Of a stretch of 6,684 nt of DNA, positions 6,163 to 6,684 are shown piece after piece (within the stretch, counting starts at the first letter, position 1; each line of letters begins with the position of its first letter). The translations under genes were made by a program, and so were the position numbers. The stretch is taken from assembly GCA_027056465.1 (NCBI GenBank), contig JALUKS010000212.1, positions 1 to 6,684 of the forward strand, read 5' to 3'. The notes below the pieces were generated by a model that did not search any database, was not told the DNA's origin, and was given only the letters and a program-made list of their open reading frames with translations. The DNA comes from Sulfurimonas sp. (lineage in GTDB: Bacteria > Campylobacterota > Campylobacteria > Campylobacterales > Sulfurimonadaceae).

Positions 6163-6684
6163 TTAAAACTCTCCCATAAACTGTTGTAAAACTTCAAGAC
6201 TCAACCCCATAGCAGTTGATTCGAAACCTCGAACCTCTTTGATGTAGCGTTTACAAAAACCCTCCACCATACAAGCCCCAGCTTTCCCTCGCCACTCGCC
6301 ACTCTCTAAGTAGGCATCCAAATCATCCAAATCAAAATCAGAAAAGAGATAATCCGTTTGCGAAATATCTATCACTTTTTTTGCTTTTGACTCATAAATC
6401 ATACAGGTAATAATGCTCGTAATATTTCCACTCTGTGTCATTAAAATATTACGAGCATCATCTACACACTTTGCTTTTCTTAGAATATGCCCTTGTGAAG
6501 TGACTACTGTATCAGCTACAAGAAGAGGCATATCTTCACACCCAAACGCAGTTATGTTAGCAGTGTACTTGCCAAGTGTTGCTTGATAGACGAAGTTTTT
6601 TGGAGAGCTTGCGACTATGCTATCTTCATCAAAATCGACACTCTCTTGAGTAAATGCGATACCTGCGTTTCTAAGGAGCATAGA
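6163..6684 (-). CDS. maf: Maf family nucleoside triphosphate pyrophosphatase; 5' end outside the window
   Basis: A cytosolic house-cleaning enzyme that hydrolyses non-canonical or excess nucleoside triphosphates to monophosphate and pyrophosphate. The frame is open to the window edge. The first visible residues (S-M-L-L-R-N-A-G-I-A-F) match the helix that follows the N-terminal S-x-S-x-x-R substrate loop of Maf, so about a dozen residues including that loop are missing. The ATG at 6681 is therefore an internal Met. Numbering from that Met, the catalytic Asp is D57 in LLVADTVV, with K69 and K71 in LRKAKCVDDA, SGNITSIITC (84-93) and GEWRGKAGACMVEGF (128-142). The Q-G of dTTP/UTP-specific Maf proteins appears here as E140-G141, as in YceF-like members. 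The YLESG-W-G pattern resembles the Maf proteins of Helicobacter and relatives. It is the first visible gene of a tight five-gene run; alaS is the usual upstream neighbour in Helicobacter, but here that is a guess. Confidence 0.9.
   Translation of the reverse strand, partial: SMLLRNAGIAFTQESVDFDEDSIVASSPKNFVYQATLGKYTANITAFGCEDMPLLVADTVVTSQGHILRKAKCVDDARNILMTQSGNITSIITCMIYESKAKKVIDISQTDYLFSDFDLDDLDAYLESGEWRGKAGACMVEGFCKRYIKEVRGFESTAMGLSLEVLQQFMGEF
6170..6175 (-). promoter_or_regulatory. Ribosome binding site of the PAS-GGDEF gene
   Basis: GGGAGA on the - strand lies 7 nt before the ATG at 6162, within the last codons of maf (M-G-E-F). It supports the start MYISFE, immediately ahead of the membrane helix. 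Confidence 0.6.

Noticed and set aside
6679..6681. ATG at 6681 (- strand) as the start of maf.
   Set aside because: The frame stays open to the edge, and the following residues align after the N-terminal substrate loop of Maf; starting here would delete that loop.

Overview
The window is almost entirely coding and AT-rich. The protein features point to a Campylobacterota (epsilonproteobacterial) genome, most plausibly a Sulfurimonas-like chemolithotroph. The clues are a Maf protein with the ESG-W-G-KAG pattern near its C-terminus, a PAS-GGDEF protein with an H-x-C-x-C motif, and very tightly packed, overlapping gene order. The genus is an inference by family resemblance; no database search was possible.

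There are two convergent blocks. On the + strand (1-1444) lie the 3' part of leuA (type 2 2-isopropylmalate synthase, N-terminal half outside the window) and, 9 bp later, a complete beta-carbonic anhydrase. On the - strand (6684 down to 1433) lies a five-gene run: maf (5' end outside the window), a membrane PAS-GGDEF protein, bioF, an orphan Opp/Dpp/Nik-type ABC ATPase, and a bifunctional class A penicillin-binding protein. The four junctions of this run are TAAATG (abutting), TAATG (1-nt overlap), an 11-nt overlap and an ATGA 4-nt overlap. It is therefore very probably one translationally coupled operon with its promoter upstream of the window.

The two blocks meet tail to tail and share their last 12 coding bases (1433-1444), leaving no room for an intergenic terminator. 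No intergenic gap exceeds 9 bp, so there is no stretch without a gene to describe. I see no tRNA, rRNA, CRISPR array, insertion sequence or attachment site.

Functionally this is mostly housekeeping: leucine synthesis, CO2/bicarbonate interconversion, nucleotide-pool cleansing, biotin synthesis and peptidoglycan synthesis. The item most worth a second look is the GGDEF protein. It has lost the first Asp of the D-I-D metal motif (now Asn) and has E-G-E-E-F in place of GG(D/E)EF, yet keeps the RxxD inhibitory site. It may be a c-di-GMP sensor rather than a synthase. I did not find a convincing new multi-gene system.
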